A stretch of DNA of 64,000 nucleotides from Thiomicrorhabdus sp. Kp2 (lineage in GTDB: Bacteria; Pseudomonadota; Gammaproteobacteria; Thiomicrospirales; Thiomicrospiraceae). The notes under the pieces were generated by a model, which did not search any database, was not told the origin of the DNA, and saw nothing but the letters and a program-made list of their open reading frames with translations. The stretch covers positions 1,364,001 to 1,428,000 of the forward strand of contig NZ_ARWI01000001.1 of assembly GCF_000478585.1 (NCBI RefSeq), read 5' to 3'. Position 1 is the stretch's first letter. Every line of letters begins with the position of its first letter. The position numbers and the translations under genes are program-made. Of this stretch, positions 1 to 9,055 are shown one piece after another.

Positions 1-405
1 GAGAAGTTACCAGGCCTGGTACATATTGCCAATCGAACCGCCAAAAGAGCTCAAATATTGGGGGAACGTTTTGAAACTTCTGTGCCAATCAGCTCAAGTG
101 GGTGGGAGGATATTCCTACACAGACTTTTGATATTATCATCAATGGCACTTCTGCTAGCTTAGAAGGTAAGTTACCGCCTATCTCAAATACATTAATTGG
201 TGAAGACAGCTTGGTTTACGACATGATGTATGGTGCCAAGCCGACTGTATTTATGAACTGGGCAAAACAAGCTCAACCGAATTGCCAAACCATGGATGGT
301 TTAGGCATGTTAGTGGGTCAAGCGGCTGAAGCGTTTTACATTTGGCGTGGCGTTCGTCCTGAAACGGCTAACGTAATTAAAGAAGTGAGAGAAACAATCT
401 CCTAA
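1..405 (+). CDS. aroE: Shikimate dehydrogenase, C-terminal part (5' end outside window)
   Basis: Shikimate dehydrogenase makes shikimate from 3-dehydroshikimate with NADPH in the cytosolic aromatic amino acid pathway. The window opens inside the gene, and 134 codons are visible. Near the start is the NADP-binding motif NRTAKRA, followed by INGTS, the YDMMYGAKPT strand typical of the family, and the C-terminal helix motif DGLGMLVGQAA. The reading frame is open to base 1, so the true start lies upstream. Codons 3-7 (LPGLV) are encoded by a copy of the dispersed palindrome TACCAGGCCTGGTA. The gene is convergent with the carbonic anhydrase gene, and two more palindrome copies lie between them. 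Confidence 0.93.
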   Translation, partial: EKLPGLVHIANRTAKRAQILGERFETSVPISSSGWEDIPTQTFDIIINGTSASLEGKLPPISNTLIGEDSLVYDMMYGAKPTVFMNWAKQAQPNCQTMDGLGMLVGQAAEAFYIWRGVRPETANVIKEVRETIS

Positions 406-410
406 TCACT

Positions 411-461
411 TACCAGGCCTGGATGTTTAACCAACAACCTTTTAACCTACCAGGCCTGGTT
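411..461. repeat. Two copies of the ACCAGGCCTGGT palindrome between convergent genes
   Basis: A partial copy (TACCAGGCCTGGA, from 411) and a nearly full copy (448-461) of the dispersed palindrome fill the 62-bp gap between the 3' ends of aroE and the carbonic anhydrase gene. Confidence 0.85.
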
Positions 462-467
462 ATCTCG

Positions 468-1004
468 CTAATCTACTTCTTGTGCTTGATATTCATTCTT
501 TAGTTTCACATAGTGTGCCGCAGAATATTTAAAAAAGGCAATCTCTTTATCGGTTAATGGGCGTGCCTGTTTCACAGGCGAACCCACGTAAAGATAACCG
601 CTTTCCAAAACTTTACCAGGCGGCACTAAACTGTTTGCCCCTACCAAAACATGCTTTTGAACTACCGCATTATCTAAAACAACTGCCCCCATACCAATCA
701 AACATTCATCCTCAATAATACAGCCATGTAAAACAGCGTTATGCCCTACGGTCACATCTTTACCAACTATACATTTTGAACCCTTTGATATATCGCTCTC
801 ATGCGTAGTATGCACCACTGCACCATCTTGAATATTAGACCGTGCACCAATCACAATGTCGTTTACATCACCCCGTAAAGTCGCATTAGGCCAAATTCCA
901 ACCTCTTCACTTAAAACCGTTCTACCAATGACAACGGCACACTCATCCACCCAGGCCGTTTGCGCAACTTGCGGTATAAATGACTTGTATCTTCTAATTG
1001 CCAT
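468..1004 (-). CDS. yrdA: Gamma-carbonic anhydrase family protein (YrdA-like)
   Basis: This 178-aa protein has the left-handed beta-helix built from hexapeptide repeats (for example IVGKDVTVGHNAVLHG) that defines the gamma-class carbonic anhydrase / YrdA / PaaY family. Histidines in VVHTTHE and VGHNAVLH sit where the family binds its metal. Length is normal. Members may hydrate CO2 or have no known activity; the sequence alone does not decide which. The start ATG follows a weak GGAGA-like site. The gene stands alone, convergent with aroE. Confidence 0.9.
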   Translation of the reverse strand: MAIRRYKSFIPQVAQTAWVDECAVVIGRTVLSEEVGIWPNATLRGDVNDIVIGARSNIQDGAVVHTTHESDISKGSKCIVGKDVTVGHNAVLHGCIIEDECLIGMGAVVLDNAVVQKHVLVGANSLVPPGKVLESGYLYVGSPVKQARPLTDKEIAFFKYSAAHYVKLKNEYQAQEVD

Positions 1005-1210
1005 TCATTTTCTCCATGATTAATTTGATATTTACCCATTAATTATAGCGCAGTAAACAGACTGTAAATACGTTTAGATAATAGAAACATTATGGTCAAG
1101 AAGTACTACCTAAAAACTTTTATAATGGCCAAAAAGCCTTTATTAGCCCTCCAGTGAAATAAGTCTATAATAAAACTCAAATACGATTTTTTACCACCCA
1201 GAGGCTTTAC

Positions 1211-1549
1211 ATGACAACAACAAACTCTGAAAAACGCCGACATGTGCGATTCCCATCAAGCCGACCTGTTTTAATGATTGTCAATAACAAAAGCATCTAT
1301 GCGGTTATGACCGACTTTTCACGCCACGGGATTGGATTTACCACAATTGAAAAACCCGATATTCATAGTCGAATAGAAGTTCACTTTGATATCCCAAATA
1401 CTGACCTACCCAACGCCATAAAACCCTTTCAATTTAAGGCCGAAGTAAAACACTGTATAAATTGTGGTCAAGAAAGTCATATTGGGGTGCGTTTAGAACT
1501 ACCTAGTGAAGAGTACTTGAGATTATTTGATGCATTGTCTGCAGCGTAG
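1211..1549 (+). CDS. PilZ-domain protein
   Basis: This single-domain 112-aa protein carries the PilZ cyclic-di-GMP-binding signature: RxxxR at residues 9-13 (RRHVR) and DxSxxG at residues 35-40 (DFSRHG). Proteins of this kind act as stand-alone cyclic-di-GMP receptors affecting motility, pili or adhesion. The partner cannot be told from the sequence. The start is supported by an AGAGG site seven bases upstream. A second PilZ gene follows on the same strand after 120 bp, and the window also encodes two GGDEF proteins that could make the ligand. Confidence 0.9.
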   Translation: MTTTNSEKRRHVRFPSSRPVLMIVNNKSIYAVMTDFSRHGIGFTTIEKPDIHSRIEVHFDIPNTDLPNAIKPFQFKAEVKHCINCGQESHIGVRLELPSEEYLRLFDALSAA

Positions 1550-1669
1550 CACAACAAGTGATTGACACTTAATCGGTCAATTTAAGCATTTCAAGCACCC
1601 ATTATGATTCATTTTAATTTACAATAGTCTTGTTAAACTGAATCGACAATTGCTGAGCAAGGTAGCCTA

Positions 1670-2056
1670 ATGAAAAGCACTAATAAAAGCTTATTACAAC
1701 CTAGAAAAAAGCCCTCTCAAGATTATATAGACCGCCGTCGAGAAGCCAGACTGCCAGCGCACCTCCCCTCTATTCTTATTCAACAAGGTCAAACAATATA
1801 TACAACCATTATCAACCTATCTTCAACGGGGATTGGTTTTCTTTCTGCCGTGCCGCTTGGTACCGATGAACAAGTGGAAATTAATTTTGAACGAAAAACG
1901 GTGAACACCATGGTTCCTGTTAACTTAAAAGTTCACGTTCACTCTTGTAAAGAGGTCGATTTCGAATATTACATTGGTGGGAGCATCACAAAAAACTCAT
2001 TGGAATATAAAAAGTTTTTTGAAACGGTTGACGAATCATCCATAGAAGCAGAATAG
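1670..2056 (+). CDS. PilZ-domain protein
   Basis: This 128-aa protein has an RxxxR motif (R23-R27 in RRREAR) and NxSxxG (N48-S50-G53), the two ligand-contacting motifs of PilZ domains, so cyclic-di-GMP binding is likely. About 20 polar residues precede the domain. It probably arose by duplication with the upstream PilZ gene, though the two are clearly diverged. An AAGG ribosome site precedes the ATG. A strong hairpin terminator lies about 80 bp downstream. Confidence 0.88.
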   Translation: MKSTNKSLLQPRKKPSQDYIDRRREARLPAHLPSILIQQGQTIYTTIINLSSTGIGFLSAVPLGTDEQVEINFERKTVNTMVPVNLKVHVHSCKEVDFEYYIGGSITKNSLEYKKFFETVDESSIEAE

Positions 2057-2133
2057 AAAAAACTGAGTTTTCCGCTAAGTAAACATCAATAAGCATTAAT
2101 AAGCGTTAATAAAAAATACACCATATTGAATAG

Positions 2134-2162
2134 AAAAAGGCCGTTTTAAAAACGGCCTTTTT
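2134..2162. terminator. Bidirectional intrinsic terminator
   Basis: The inverted repeat AAAAAGGCCGTTT / AAACGGCCTTTTT with a short loop has A-runs on the left and T-runs on the right, so it can terminate both the PilZ gene from the left and the glutathione reductase gene from the right. Confidence 0.85.
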
Positions 2163-2191
2163 AGTTTCTAAAAACAACATCGTTATTAGAG

Positions 2192-3547
2192 TTAACGCAT
2201 AGTCACCAACTCTTCTGAGCTCGATGGGTGTATTGCAATCGTGGCATCTAAATCGGCTTTCGTTGCGCCCATTTGTACAGCGACAGCAAAGCCTTGTAAC
2301 ATTTCGTCTGCACCATCACCCACAATGTGAATACCCACCACTTTTTCATCTTCACCCGCTACCACCAACTTTAATGCGGTTTTAATCTGGTGCTGAGTAA
2401 AAGCGTAACGCATTGGCGTAAATGAAGAGGTATAGACTTTTACATTATCATGCCCATATTCTGTTCTGGCATCGTGCTCAGCCAAACCAACGGTACCCAC
2501 TGGCGGATGCGAAAAAATCACCGTAGGCACAGAGCTTAAATCTAACTTTAGGTGCGGTTTATTATTATATAAACGTTCTGCTAAATAACGACCTGCACGA
2601 ATCGCTACTGGCGTTAATTGCGGTTGACCTGTTACATCACCAATCGCATAGATATTATCAACCGCCGTTTTGTGATTTTCATCCACATCAATAAAGCCTT
2701 TACCATTTGCAGAAAGGCCTGCGTTTTCTAATGCTAAAGGCTCAATTAAAGTGGTACGACCAACGGCCCAAACAACCTGATCAAAACCTTCAATCTTTTG
2801 GCCATCTGTACTGTAAATTGTTAAGGTGCCGTCTTCAGCACGTTCAAGCTTTTTAACAGCAAAGTGGTACTCTTTAGTGATTCCACTTTCTAACATGGCA
2901 TCGGTAAGTGTTTCACGAATCATGTCATCAAAGCCACGTAATACTAAATCTTTACGGCTAATCAATGTGGTGTCTGTGCCTAATGCTTGAAACACACCAG
3001 CAAGTTCAACGGCAATGTAACCACTGCCCACAACGGCTACTTTTTTAGGCTGTTCTTTTAAGGCAAAAAAACCATCAGAATTAATGCCTAAATTGGCATT
3101 TTCTGTTTCTTGAGGAATTAATGGTGTGCCACCAGGTGCAATCACAATGGTTTCTGCGGTATAGGTTTTGCCATCAACCAAAACGGTATTTTTATCAACC
3201 AAACTTCCCCAGCCAGTTAATACATCCACCCCTTTATCAGACATATAACCACCATACCAAGTGGTGATATTGCTAATGTACTGTTCACGTTTTTCCACTA
3301 GCGTTGCCCAATCAAAACCTTTTTGCTCAACATCAAACCCAAAGTCTGGAGCGTCACGCAAAGCTTCGGCAATGTGTGCACCAAACCACATCACTTTTTT
3401 AGGTACACAACCAATATTGACACAAGTTCCGCCTAACTTTTTGGCTTCAACCACCGCACATTTTTTACCGTATTCTGCGGCACGTTCTACAATTGATAAA
3501 CCGCCACTTCCTGCGCCAATTGCAATTACATCATAATCAAAACTCAT
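2192..3547 (-). CDS. gor: Glutathione-disulfide reductase
   Basis: This cytosolic FAD enzyme reduces glutathione disulfide with NADPH. The 451-aa protein shows the N-terminal FAD-binding GxGxxG motif (GAGSGG, residues 11-16) and the redox pair C42-VNIG-C47. It also has the second nucleotide-binding GSGYIAVE motif, the FAD motif YAIGDV, and the C-terminal catalytic HPSSSEE (H440, E445). The length matches bacterial Gor. It lies downstream of a peroxiredoxin-glutaredoxin fusion gene on the same strand, which would use the glutathione it regenerates. A terminator separates the two, so they are probably transcribed independently. Confidence 0.93.
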   Translation of the reverse strand: MSFDYDVIAIGAGSGGLSIVERAAEYGKKCAVVEAKKLGGTCVNIGCVPKKVMWFGAHIAEALRDAPDFGFDVEQKGFDWATLVEKREQYISNITTWYGGYMSDKGVDVLTGWGSLVDKNTVLVDGKTYTAETIVIAPGGTPLIPQETENANLGINSDGFFALKEQPKKVAVVGSGYIAVELAGVFQALGTDTTLISRKDLVLRGFDDMIRETLTDAMLESGITKEYHFAVKKLERAEDGTLTIYSTDGQKIEGFDQVVWAVGRTTLIEPLALENAGLSANGKGFIDVDENHKTAVDNIYAIGDVTGQPQLTPVAIRAGRYLAERLYNNKPHLKLDLSSVPTVIFSHPPVGTVGLAEHDARTEYGHDNVKVYTSSFTPMRYAFTQHQIKTALKLVVAGEDEKVVGIHIVGDGADEMLQGFAVAVQMGATKADLDATIAIHPSSSEELVTMR

Positions 3548-3583
3548 GGTTAATCCTTTGCTCTAAAGAGACTTAATACCAAT

Positions 3584-3616
3584 AAAAAAGCCGATAGTAA
3601 TGAATTATTATCGGCT
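3584..3616 (-). terminator. Intrinsic terminator after the peroxiredoxin gene
   Basis: On the minus strand GCCGATA and TATCGGC form a stem around a 12-nt loop, followed by TTTTTTATT. It lies downstream of the peroxiredoxin-glutaredoxin gene and upstream of gor. Confidence 0.75.
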
Positions 3617-3635
3617 CTTTAAGAATCTACTTTTT

Positions 3636-3659
3636 AAATTTACCAGGCCTGGTAAATTT
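3636..3659. repeat. Extended ACCAGGCCTGGT palindrome, gene 3' end
   Basis: A perfect 24-bp palindrome (the 14-bp core TACCAGGCCTGGTA with AAATT/AATTT arms) lies just after the 3' end of the peroxiredoxin-glutaredoxin gene. An identical 24-bp unit occurs at 39202-39225. Confidence 0.9.
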
Positions 3660-3695
3660 AAAATTATCACAGTTTATCGCTTTTAGCTTTAATCA

Positions 3696-4433
3696 TTACT
3701 TAGCTAAAAACACTTCTAAATCATCAGAACCACCAATGTGTTCACCTTCGATGAATACTTGTGGCACTGTGCTTGCCTGAGCAACCGCACGTAATGTTTT
3801 AGAACTTGGACCGTGGTTAGAAATGGTAATTTCTTCATAAGAAATCCCATTTTCTGTCAACATCGCTTTCGCTTTTTTACAGAATGGGCAACCAGGCTTA
3901 GTAAAGATTGTTGCAACGCGTGGTGGCTTGGCTTCTGGGTTAATATAAGCAAGCATGGTATCCGCATCAGATACTTCAAATGGGTCGCCTTCTACTTCTG
4001 GCTCGATAAACATTTTATCGATTACGCCATCTTTAACCACCATTGAATAACGCCATGAACGCATACCAAAACCAATATCTGTTTTGTCTACTAACATGCC
4101 CATACCATCAGAAAACTCACCGTTACCATCGGGGATAAGCATCACGTTATCACACTCTTGGTCTTCAGCCCAAGCGTTCATAACGAAAGTGTCATTCACT
4201 GACATACAAACAATACTATCAACTCCGTTTGCTTTAAACACAGCCGCTAGCTCGTTAAAACGCGGTAAATGGCTAGATGAGCACGTAGGGGTAAATGCAC
4301 CTGGAAGCGAAAATACTGCAACGGTTTTACCTGCAAATAAGTCATCAGAAGTTACGTTTACCCATTCGTCGTTTTGACGAGTACGGAATGTGACTGCTGG
4401 TACTTTTTGACCTTCTTTATTTACTAATGCCAT
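3696..4433 (-). CDS. Peroxiredoxin-glutaredoxin fusion (hybrid Prx5)
   Basis: This glutathione-dependent peroxidase reduces hydrogen peroxide and alkyl hydroperoxides. The N-terminal Prx5 domain (about 1-165) has the peroxidatic cysteine C51 in [12 protein letters not shown]. The C-terminal glutaredoxin domain (about 172-245) has C182-PFC-185 and the glutathione-site TVPQVFI. The same fusion is known from Haemophilus, Vibrio and purple bacteria. I chose the ATG at 4433 because AAGGAG lies directly upstream; an in-frame start 27 bp earlier has no such site. gor is next on the same strand, giving a complete peroxide-glutathione cycle. Confidence 0.93.
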   Translation of the reverse strand: MALVNKEGQKVPAVTFRTRQNDEWVNVTSDDLFAGKTVAVFSLPGAFTPTCSSSHLPRFNELAAVFKANGVDSIVCMSVNDTFVMNAWAEDQECDNVMLIPDGNGEFSDGMGMLVDKTDIGFGMRSWRYSMVVKDGVIDKMFIEPEVEGDPFEVSDADTMLAYINPEAKPPRVATIFTKPGCPFCKKAKAMLTENGISYEEITISNHGPSSKTLRAVAQASTVPQVFIEGEHIGGSDDLEVFLAK

Positions 4434-4700
4434 TCTACTTCTCCTTAAGTTAAACACCATACGTGCTCTAAAAATGCTTTAAATTGTTTCTTATAAATTA
4501 TTTTGTTAACGAGCTTTCTCGATAACTTGAAGCCAGTTTAGCGAACAACTATTCATTTATAAAGTTAATTATATTAACCATATCAATAGCTATTGACTAT
4601 CATTAAAAACCAGCCTTATAAACAAGAGGCTTGAGCGATTTAGACTACTTAATTTTACTAAATTCTTTTATTTTTTTAACAAAACGACAAAAAAGAAAAG

Positions 4701-5162
4701 TTACTGCAAGGTTGAACCTTGAAGTGAACGCATAAAAGGCTCTAAAGCCTCTTTTTCTTGAGCGTATTTCATTAACAAAGCTAACACCGCTTGATCTTCA
4801 TGCGAAGAGGCAATTCTGGCGGCTAACTGAAACTCTCTGTCCACCACACTGCCTTTAAACCCATCTAACTCAAGTAAGGCCGCAACCAAGCCTACATTTT
4901 GTAACAAACAAGCCGCTTGTAGAGCTTTAACAGGTTCACCAGCAGCATCTTTAGCCACTTCTAACTGAGGTGAGACAAAATAGTCTTGCATTAACACCAT
5001 ACTCATCCAATAGTTCATTTCTGGTTCCGCTTCACTTTCTAAAGCGTGCATAAACATCTCTTTAGGATCTGTGTTATGTTTTTGCACCAACGTTTTCACT
5101 ATCTGCGTAAAAGAGTCGCGATTTTTTTCATCTAAATTCAGTAAGTTCATTTCAAATTTCAA
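4701..5162 (-). CDS. Hypothetical protein, 153 aa
   Basis: I do not recognise this protein. It is acidic and helix-rich, with no signal peptide or membrane segment and no obvious metal or catalytic motif. The body (residues about 60-140) looks like paired alpha-helical hairpins with alanine/leucine-rich stretches, as in TPR- or ankyrin-like scaffolds. A second possible start is the ATG at 5150, giving MNLLNLDEK. It stands alone, with large intergenic gaps on both sides. Confidence 0.65.
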   Translation of the reverse strand: MKFEMNLLNLDEKNRDSFTQIVKTLVQKHNTDPKEMFMHALESEAEPEMNYWMSMVLMQDYFVSPQLEVAKDAAGEPVKALQAACLLQNVGLVAALLELDGFKGSVVDREFQLAARIASSHEDQAVLALLMKYAQEKEALEPFMRSLQGSTLQ

Positions 5163-5536
5163 CTTTTTCTTTCTATTTTAACAAGCCGTTTTTTTGCAAA
5201 TTATACACCAAACCTGCTTTAGCTATTTTGCTTTGTCTACAATACCTTTACTGACCGATTGTTTTGTTTTATTTGATAATTTCAATCAATTTTTTCTGTT
5301 TTTTATTTGGTATAAATCGACTAAATCCTCTGCACTAGCCAACGAATAAATCGTTTTTTAAATGTAGTTACATTCGTGCAAAGGTCTCTTTTAATCAAAT
5401 GCGCTCTTGTGCAAAGTATCTCTTGCTAGGCAAACGCTCTATTTTATGAATACAATCCAAAATATACTCGCATTATCGGTTTTCTTTTCTTTATTAACCG
5501 TTTATTAACACCCACTACTCTATACTTAATTAAAAG
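5163..5536. other. Intergenic region with two MITE-end-like motifs
   Basis: This gene-free stretch lies between two divergent genes. TGCAAAGGTCTC (5377-5388) is identical to the terminal repeat of the MITE at 57952-58130, and a degraded copy (TGCAAAGTATCTC) follows at 5410-5422 in the same orientation. I found no partner repeat in inverse orientation, so these look like solo ends or remnants. The promoter of the downstream two-component operon must also lie here. Confidence 0.5.
5491..5509 (+). promoter_or_regulatory. Direct repeat likely bound by the downstream OmpR-type regulator
   Basis: TTATTAAC occurs twice (5491-5498 and 5502-5509) with an 11-bp period, one helical turn. OmpR/PhoP-family dimers bind tandem half-sites with this spacing. 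It lies about 50 bp upstream of the regulator's start codon, so autoregulation is a reasonable inference. Confidence 0.45.
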
Positions 5537-5557
5537 ATGGCTAAAAGGTCAATCAAC

Positions 5558-6244
5558 ATGCAGTTAAATATACTATTAGTAGAAGACAATTTAGACTTAG
5601 CCAATACCTTAATCGATTTCTTTGAGCTAGAGTCCATTATTTGCGACCACGCATTTAATGGCAAGATTGGTCAACATTTGGCCTTAATCAATCAATACGA
5701 CGTGATTCTATTAGATATAAACCTACCTGGAATGAATGGCTTAGAGGTTTGCCAATCACTTCGTTTAAGTGGCATAGAAATCCCAATTTTAATGCTCACG
5801 GCGCAGAATGGTCTTTCTGACAAACTCATTGGTTTTGAAAAAGGGGCGGATGATTATCTGATTAAACCCTTTGAAATATTAGAACTGATTGCAAGAGTAC
5901 GAGTACTGGCTAAACGTCGTAGTGGCGCAACACAAAAATTGACGATTGGTGCTTTAGAAATGGACATAGCAAGCCACCAAGTTTCTATGAATTCACAGAT
6001 TTTAAAAATCTCACCTACGGAATGGATTATCTTAGAAAAGCTCATGCGAGCTAGCCCGCAAGCGGTTTCAAAACAAGAATTAATTAGAGCTGTCTGGGGA
6101 GAAGAGTCACCGCCAACGGACAATCTTAAAGTACATATACATCATTTACGCAAAGAGATTGAACAACAATCGGCCTTACCTATAATACAAACTGTAGCAG
6201 GGTATGGTTTTCTTATTCCAGCACCACAAGAGAAAAACGCATGA
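5558..6244 (+). CDS. OmpR/PhoB-family response regulator
   Basis: This 228-aa two-component regulator has a receiver domain (residues 1-115) with the acidic pair E9-D10, phospho-acceptor D53 in LLDINLPG and the conserved lysine in LIKPF. A C-terminal winged-helix DNA-binding domain ends in the TVAGYGF wing motif. I chose the ATG at 5558 rather than 5537 because AAAAGG lies at the right distance before it and the protein then begins directly with the receiver fold (MQLNILLVEDN). It overlaps the kinase gene by 4 bp (ATGA) and heads a six-gene operon ending in a MacAB-type efflux pump, which it presumably controls. Confidence 0.92.
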   Translation: MQLNILLVEDNLDLANTLIDFFELESIICDHAFNGKIGQHLALINQYDVILLDINLPGMNGLEVCQSLRLSGIEIPILMLTAQNGLSDKLIGFEKGADDYLIKPFEILELIARVRVLAKRRSGATQKLTIGALEMDIASHQVSMNSQILKISPTEWIILEKLMRASPQAVSKQELIRAVWGEESPPTDNLKVHIHHLRKEIEQQSALPIIQTVAGYGFLIPAPQEKNA

Positions 6245-7554
6245 AATTTAGTGCCAGCCTAAAATTTTACTTTATTGGCATAATGGTTGTTATTGGTATA
6301 TCCCTTTTATTAGGTTACTTTGTATTGGGAAATCGTCTTTTTATGCAAGGCATGGATACGGTGATGCTTAGCAATATGCAAAAAGCCGTAGAAGCATACC
6401 AAAAAGGCGCTGATGCCAATAACCAACCATGGTCTTTAAATAATGATTTTGTGATTGAAAAACACTGGGAAGACTTACCCCAAAACTACCAACAGACTTT
6501 TCAAAAACCTGAAAAAACAAACACACTTTATAAAATAAAAATCACACCAAAAAATGAATCCCGTGCTAGCGAAGTCTATTTTATGGTGCACGTGGATTAC
6601 GCTGACCTTCCCAATGTATTTGTTGGTCGTAAACTTAAACTTTCTCAAGCACCAAGGCTTGGGATAGATTATGCCGATCGCTCTCGAACCATCTTAAACT
6701 TAACACTGGCTTTTTTAGCTGTGGCATTGGCATTTTTACTGTTTTTTATTTTAAAAAGCATTGGTCGTCCCGTTGAAGAACTGGGTTTATGGGCCAAAAA
6801 GTTAGATCCCTACTCTCTTAAAAAACCCGCACCATCTTTTCGCTATAAAGAACTTAATCAACTGGCTGAATTAATACAAAATAGTTTAAACAACACCCTT
6901 GAAACCATTGAGCGGGAAGAAAGGTTTTTAAAACACGCCAGTCATGAACTGCGTACACCTATTGCCGTTATTCGCAATAATGTTGAATTATTACAACGTT
7001 TACACCCAACTCCTTCTCAAGCCGAACAAGCGGTTTTAAACCGTTTGTACCGTGCAGGTTTGACCATGACGGATTTAACCAATACCTTATTATGGATGAG
7101 CCATGAAAAAGATCACGAAATTCCACAAAGCCAATTTAGACTTGATCTTCTTATCACTGATTTAAATGAATCTTTAACGTATTTAGTTGCGAATAAATCC
7201 ATTAAGATTCTTTCAGATGTTCATGACTTTGAAATAAAACTAGCTCAAATACCTTGTCAAATTGTCATTAGCAACTTACTAAGAAACGCTTTTGAACACA
7301 CTTGGTCAGGTGTAATATCGATTGAACAAAAAGCCAATCAATTAACCATTAAAAACCCTATTGATTCACTTAATGCAGAAAACAAATTGGGCTTTGGATT
7401 AGGTACTGCTTTGGTAAAACAGCTATGTGACCAATTTAATTGGCAACTCTCTTTTGTAAAAACCGAAAACCAACATTTTGTTCGTGTTATTTTTAATTCA
7501 GCCTCTTCAATTTCTAGCAGGCCTGGTAAACAGGATGGAAAAAACCATGTTTAA
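6241..7554 (+). CDS. Membrane sensor histidine kinase
   Basis: The protein is 437 aa: TM1 at about 8-30, a periplasmic sensing region of about 120 residues with no family I recognise, TM2 at about 151-171, then the dimerisation/phosphotransfer domain with H235 in HASHELRTP. The ATPase domain has an N-box (NLLRNAFEH) and a reduced glycine box (FGLGTALV), making it compact. It is cotranslated with the response regulator and its last 8 bp overlap the outer-membrane protein gene. A CAGGCCTG palindrome lies in its last codons (SRPGKQ). Confidence 0.9.
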   Translation: MKFSASLKFYFIGIMVVIGISLLLGYFVLGNRLFMQGMDTVMLSNMQKAVEAYQKGADANNQPWSLNNDFVIEKHWEDLPQNYQQTFQKPEKTNTLYKIKITPKNESRASEVYFMVHVDYADLPNVFVGRKLKLSQAPRLGIDYADRSRTILNLTLAFLAVALAFLLFFILKSIGRPVEELGLWAKKLDPYSLKKPAPSFRYKELNQLAELIQNSLNNTLETIEREERFLKHASHELRTPIAVIRNNVELLQRLHPTPSQAEQAVLNRLYRAGLTMTDLTNTLLWMSHEKDHEIPQSQFRLDLLITDLNESLTYLVANKSIKILSDVHDFEIKLAQIPCQIVISNLLRNAFEHTWSGVISIEQKANQLTIKNPIDSLNAENKLGFGLGTALVKQLCDQFNWQLSFVKTENQHFVRVIFNSASSISSRPGKQDGKNHV

Positions 7555-9055
7555 ACGATTAATTCTTGTTACAGTTTTAGGCTTACCATTTGCGGGTTTA
7601 GCCTCGCTAAGTGGTTGCAGCACCCCCACCAGAGAAGCCCCTATTATTCAAGATATACCCTCACAATGGGATACCCAAAACAAACAAAAACAAGCTTCAA
7701 CGTCTGAAGCTTCTCAACAAACCACAAAGTGGTGGTTAAGCTTAAATGACCCTATTCTTAATGATTTGATAGAACAAGCCTTAAAAGCAAATCCAGACTT
7801 ATTAAGTGCACTTTCTAGCATTAAAGAGGCACGTGCTTACCGTATTCAAACAGAAGGTGCTTTGTATCCCAGCTTAACCATTGGTGCCAATGGCAGCCGA
7901 ACCTACAGCAATAGAACCGATATCACCAGCGATAACTTTTCACTTGGGTTAGATGCTTCTTGGGAACCAGATATTTTTGGGCAAAACTCCAAAACATACA
8001 GCTCTTCACAGGCCTTAGCAAAAGCCTCTCAAATGGACTATGCCGACATGGCGGTTAGCTTAACCACCGAAGTGGCTAACACCTATATTGCATTACGTAA
8101 TGCTCAAGCCCAAAAACAACTCACCCAAAAAACCTTGAGCAGCTGGCAAGAAACCATCGAATTAACCAGTTGGCAAGCTAAAGCAGGGTTAGTAAGTGAA
8201 CTGGATGTGGTACAAGCTAACCGAAGTTATGAACAAACCAAATCGACTATTCCTAGTTTTGACGCCACTATTCAACAATCACAATACGAACTGGCTTTGC
8301 TTTTAGGTAAAACACCCACTATTTTACAGTCCACATTAAAGAATCCTGGCGTATTGCCTAAAATCCCTAATATAAGTGATATTCCTATTCCTGCGAATGT
8401 GCTTTTGCAACGACCTGACGTAAAAGCCGATGAACAGCGCGTATTATCGGCTATGGCGTTAACCGATTCGGCGAAAGCCAACCAATTACCAGGATTTACG
8501 CTTGGGGGTAATATTGGTTTGGATGGCAATACCCTTGCCAAACTCTTTTCAATAGACTCTTGGGTTAGCGGGTTAAGTGCTGGCATTGTACAAACCTTGT
8601 TTGATCACGGACAACTGCAAGCGCAAGTCGATATTAAACATGAACAAGAAGTTCAGGCAATTTTAACCTTACGCTCAACCATTTTAAGTGCGTTAAAAGA
8701 GACTCAAGAGGCTTTAAGCAATGTTCAGCTTAATAAAAGAACACTGGCATCACTTAACAAGGCATTGCTGGCCTCTGAAGAGGAAGTTAAGTTATCCACC
8801 CTGCTTTATGAATCAGGGCAAGCAGATTTCTTTACGGTACTAACCGCACAAAGAACGTTGCTGTCTTTACGCCAACAATATTTAACAGCTGAAACAAACT
8901 CCTTAAACAATATTACCACCTTAACCCAATCAATCATGGGCGGCTGGGCAATACAACAATCACAACAAGTCATCGATAAAGCAAACAACCCATCTAATAA
9001 TGAACCAGACGCTAATTCAGACCACGTTAGCACACAACAAGGAATGCAAAAATGA
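7547..9055 (+). CDS. Outer-membrane efflux lipoprotein, NodT/OprM family
   Basis: TolC-like outer-membrane channel of a tripartite efflux pump. The 502-aa product has a lipoprotein signal ending in LSGC (lipidation at C24) and then two OEP repeats, as in the OprM/NodT group (motifs such as WWLSLNDP, SWEPDIFG, LLQRPDV). I chose ATG 7547, which gives a proper lipoprotein signal and has AGGA upstream. ATG 7535 would add four residues, and earlier starts would put the signal internally. The polar C-terminal tail (about 30 residues, N/Q/S-rich) is longer than usual. It overlaps the adaptor gene by 4 bp. Confidence 0.9.
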   Translation: MFKRLILVTVLGLPFAGLASLSGCSTPTREAPIIQDIPSQWDTQNKQKQASTSEASQQTTKWWLSLNDPILNDLIEQALKANPDLLSALSSIKEARAYRIQTEGALYPSLTIGANGSRTYSNRTDITSDNFSLGLDASWEPDIFGQNSKTYSSSQALAKASQMDYADMAVSLTTEVANTYIALRNAQAQKQLTQKTLSSWQETIELTSWQAKAGLVSELDVVQANRSYEQTKSTIPSFDATIQQSQYELALLLGKTPTILQSTLKNPGVLPKIPNISDIPIPANVLLQRPDVKADEQRVLSAMALTDSAKANQLPGFTLGGNIGLDGNTLAKLFSIDSWVSGLSAGIVQTLFDHGQLQAQVDIKHEQEVQAILTLRSTILSALKETQEALSNVQLNKRTLASLNKALLASEEEVKLSTLLYESGQADFFTVLTAQRTLLSLRQQYLTAETNSLNNITTLTQSIMGGWAIQQSQQVIDKANNPSNNEPDANSDHVSTQQGMQK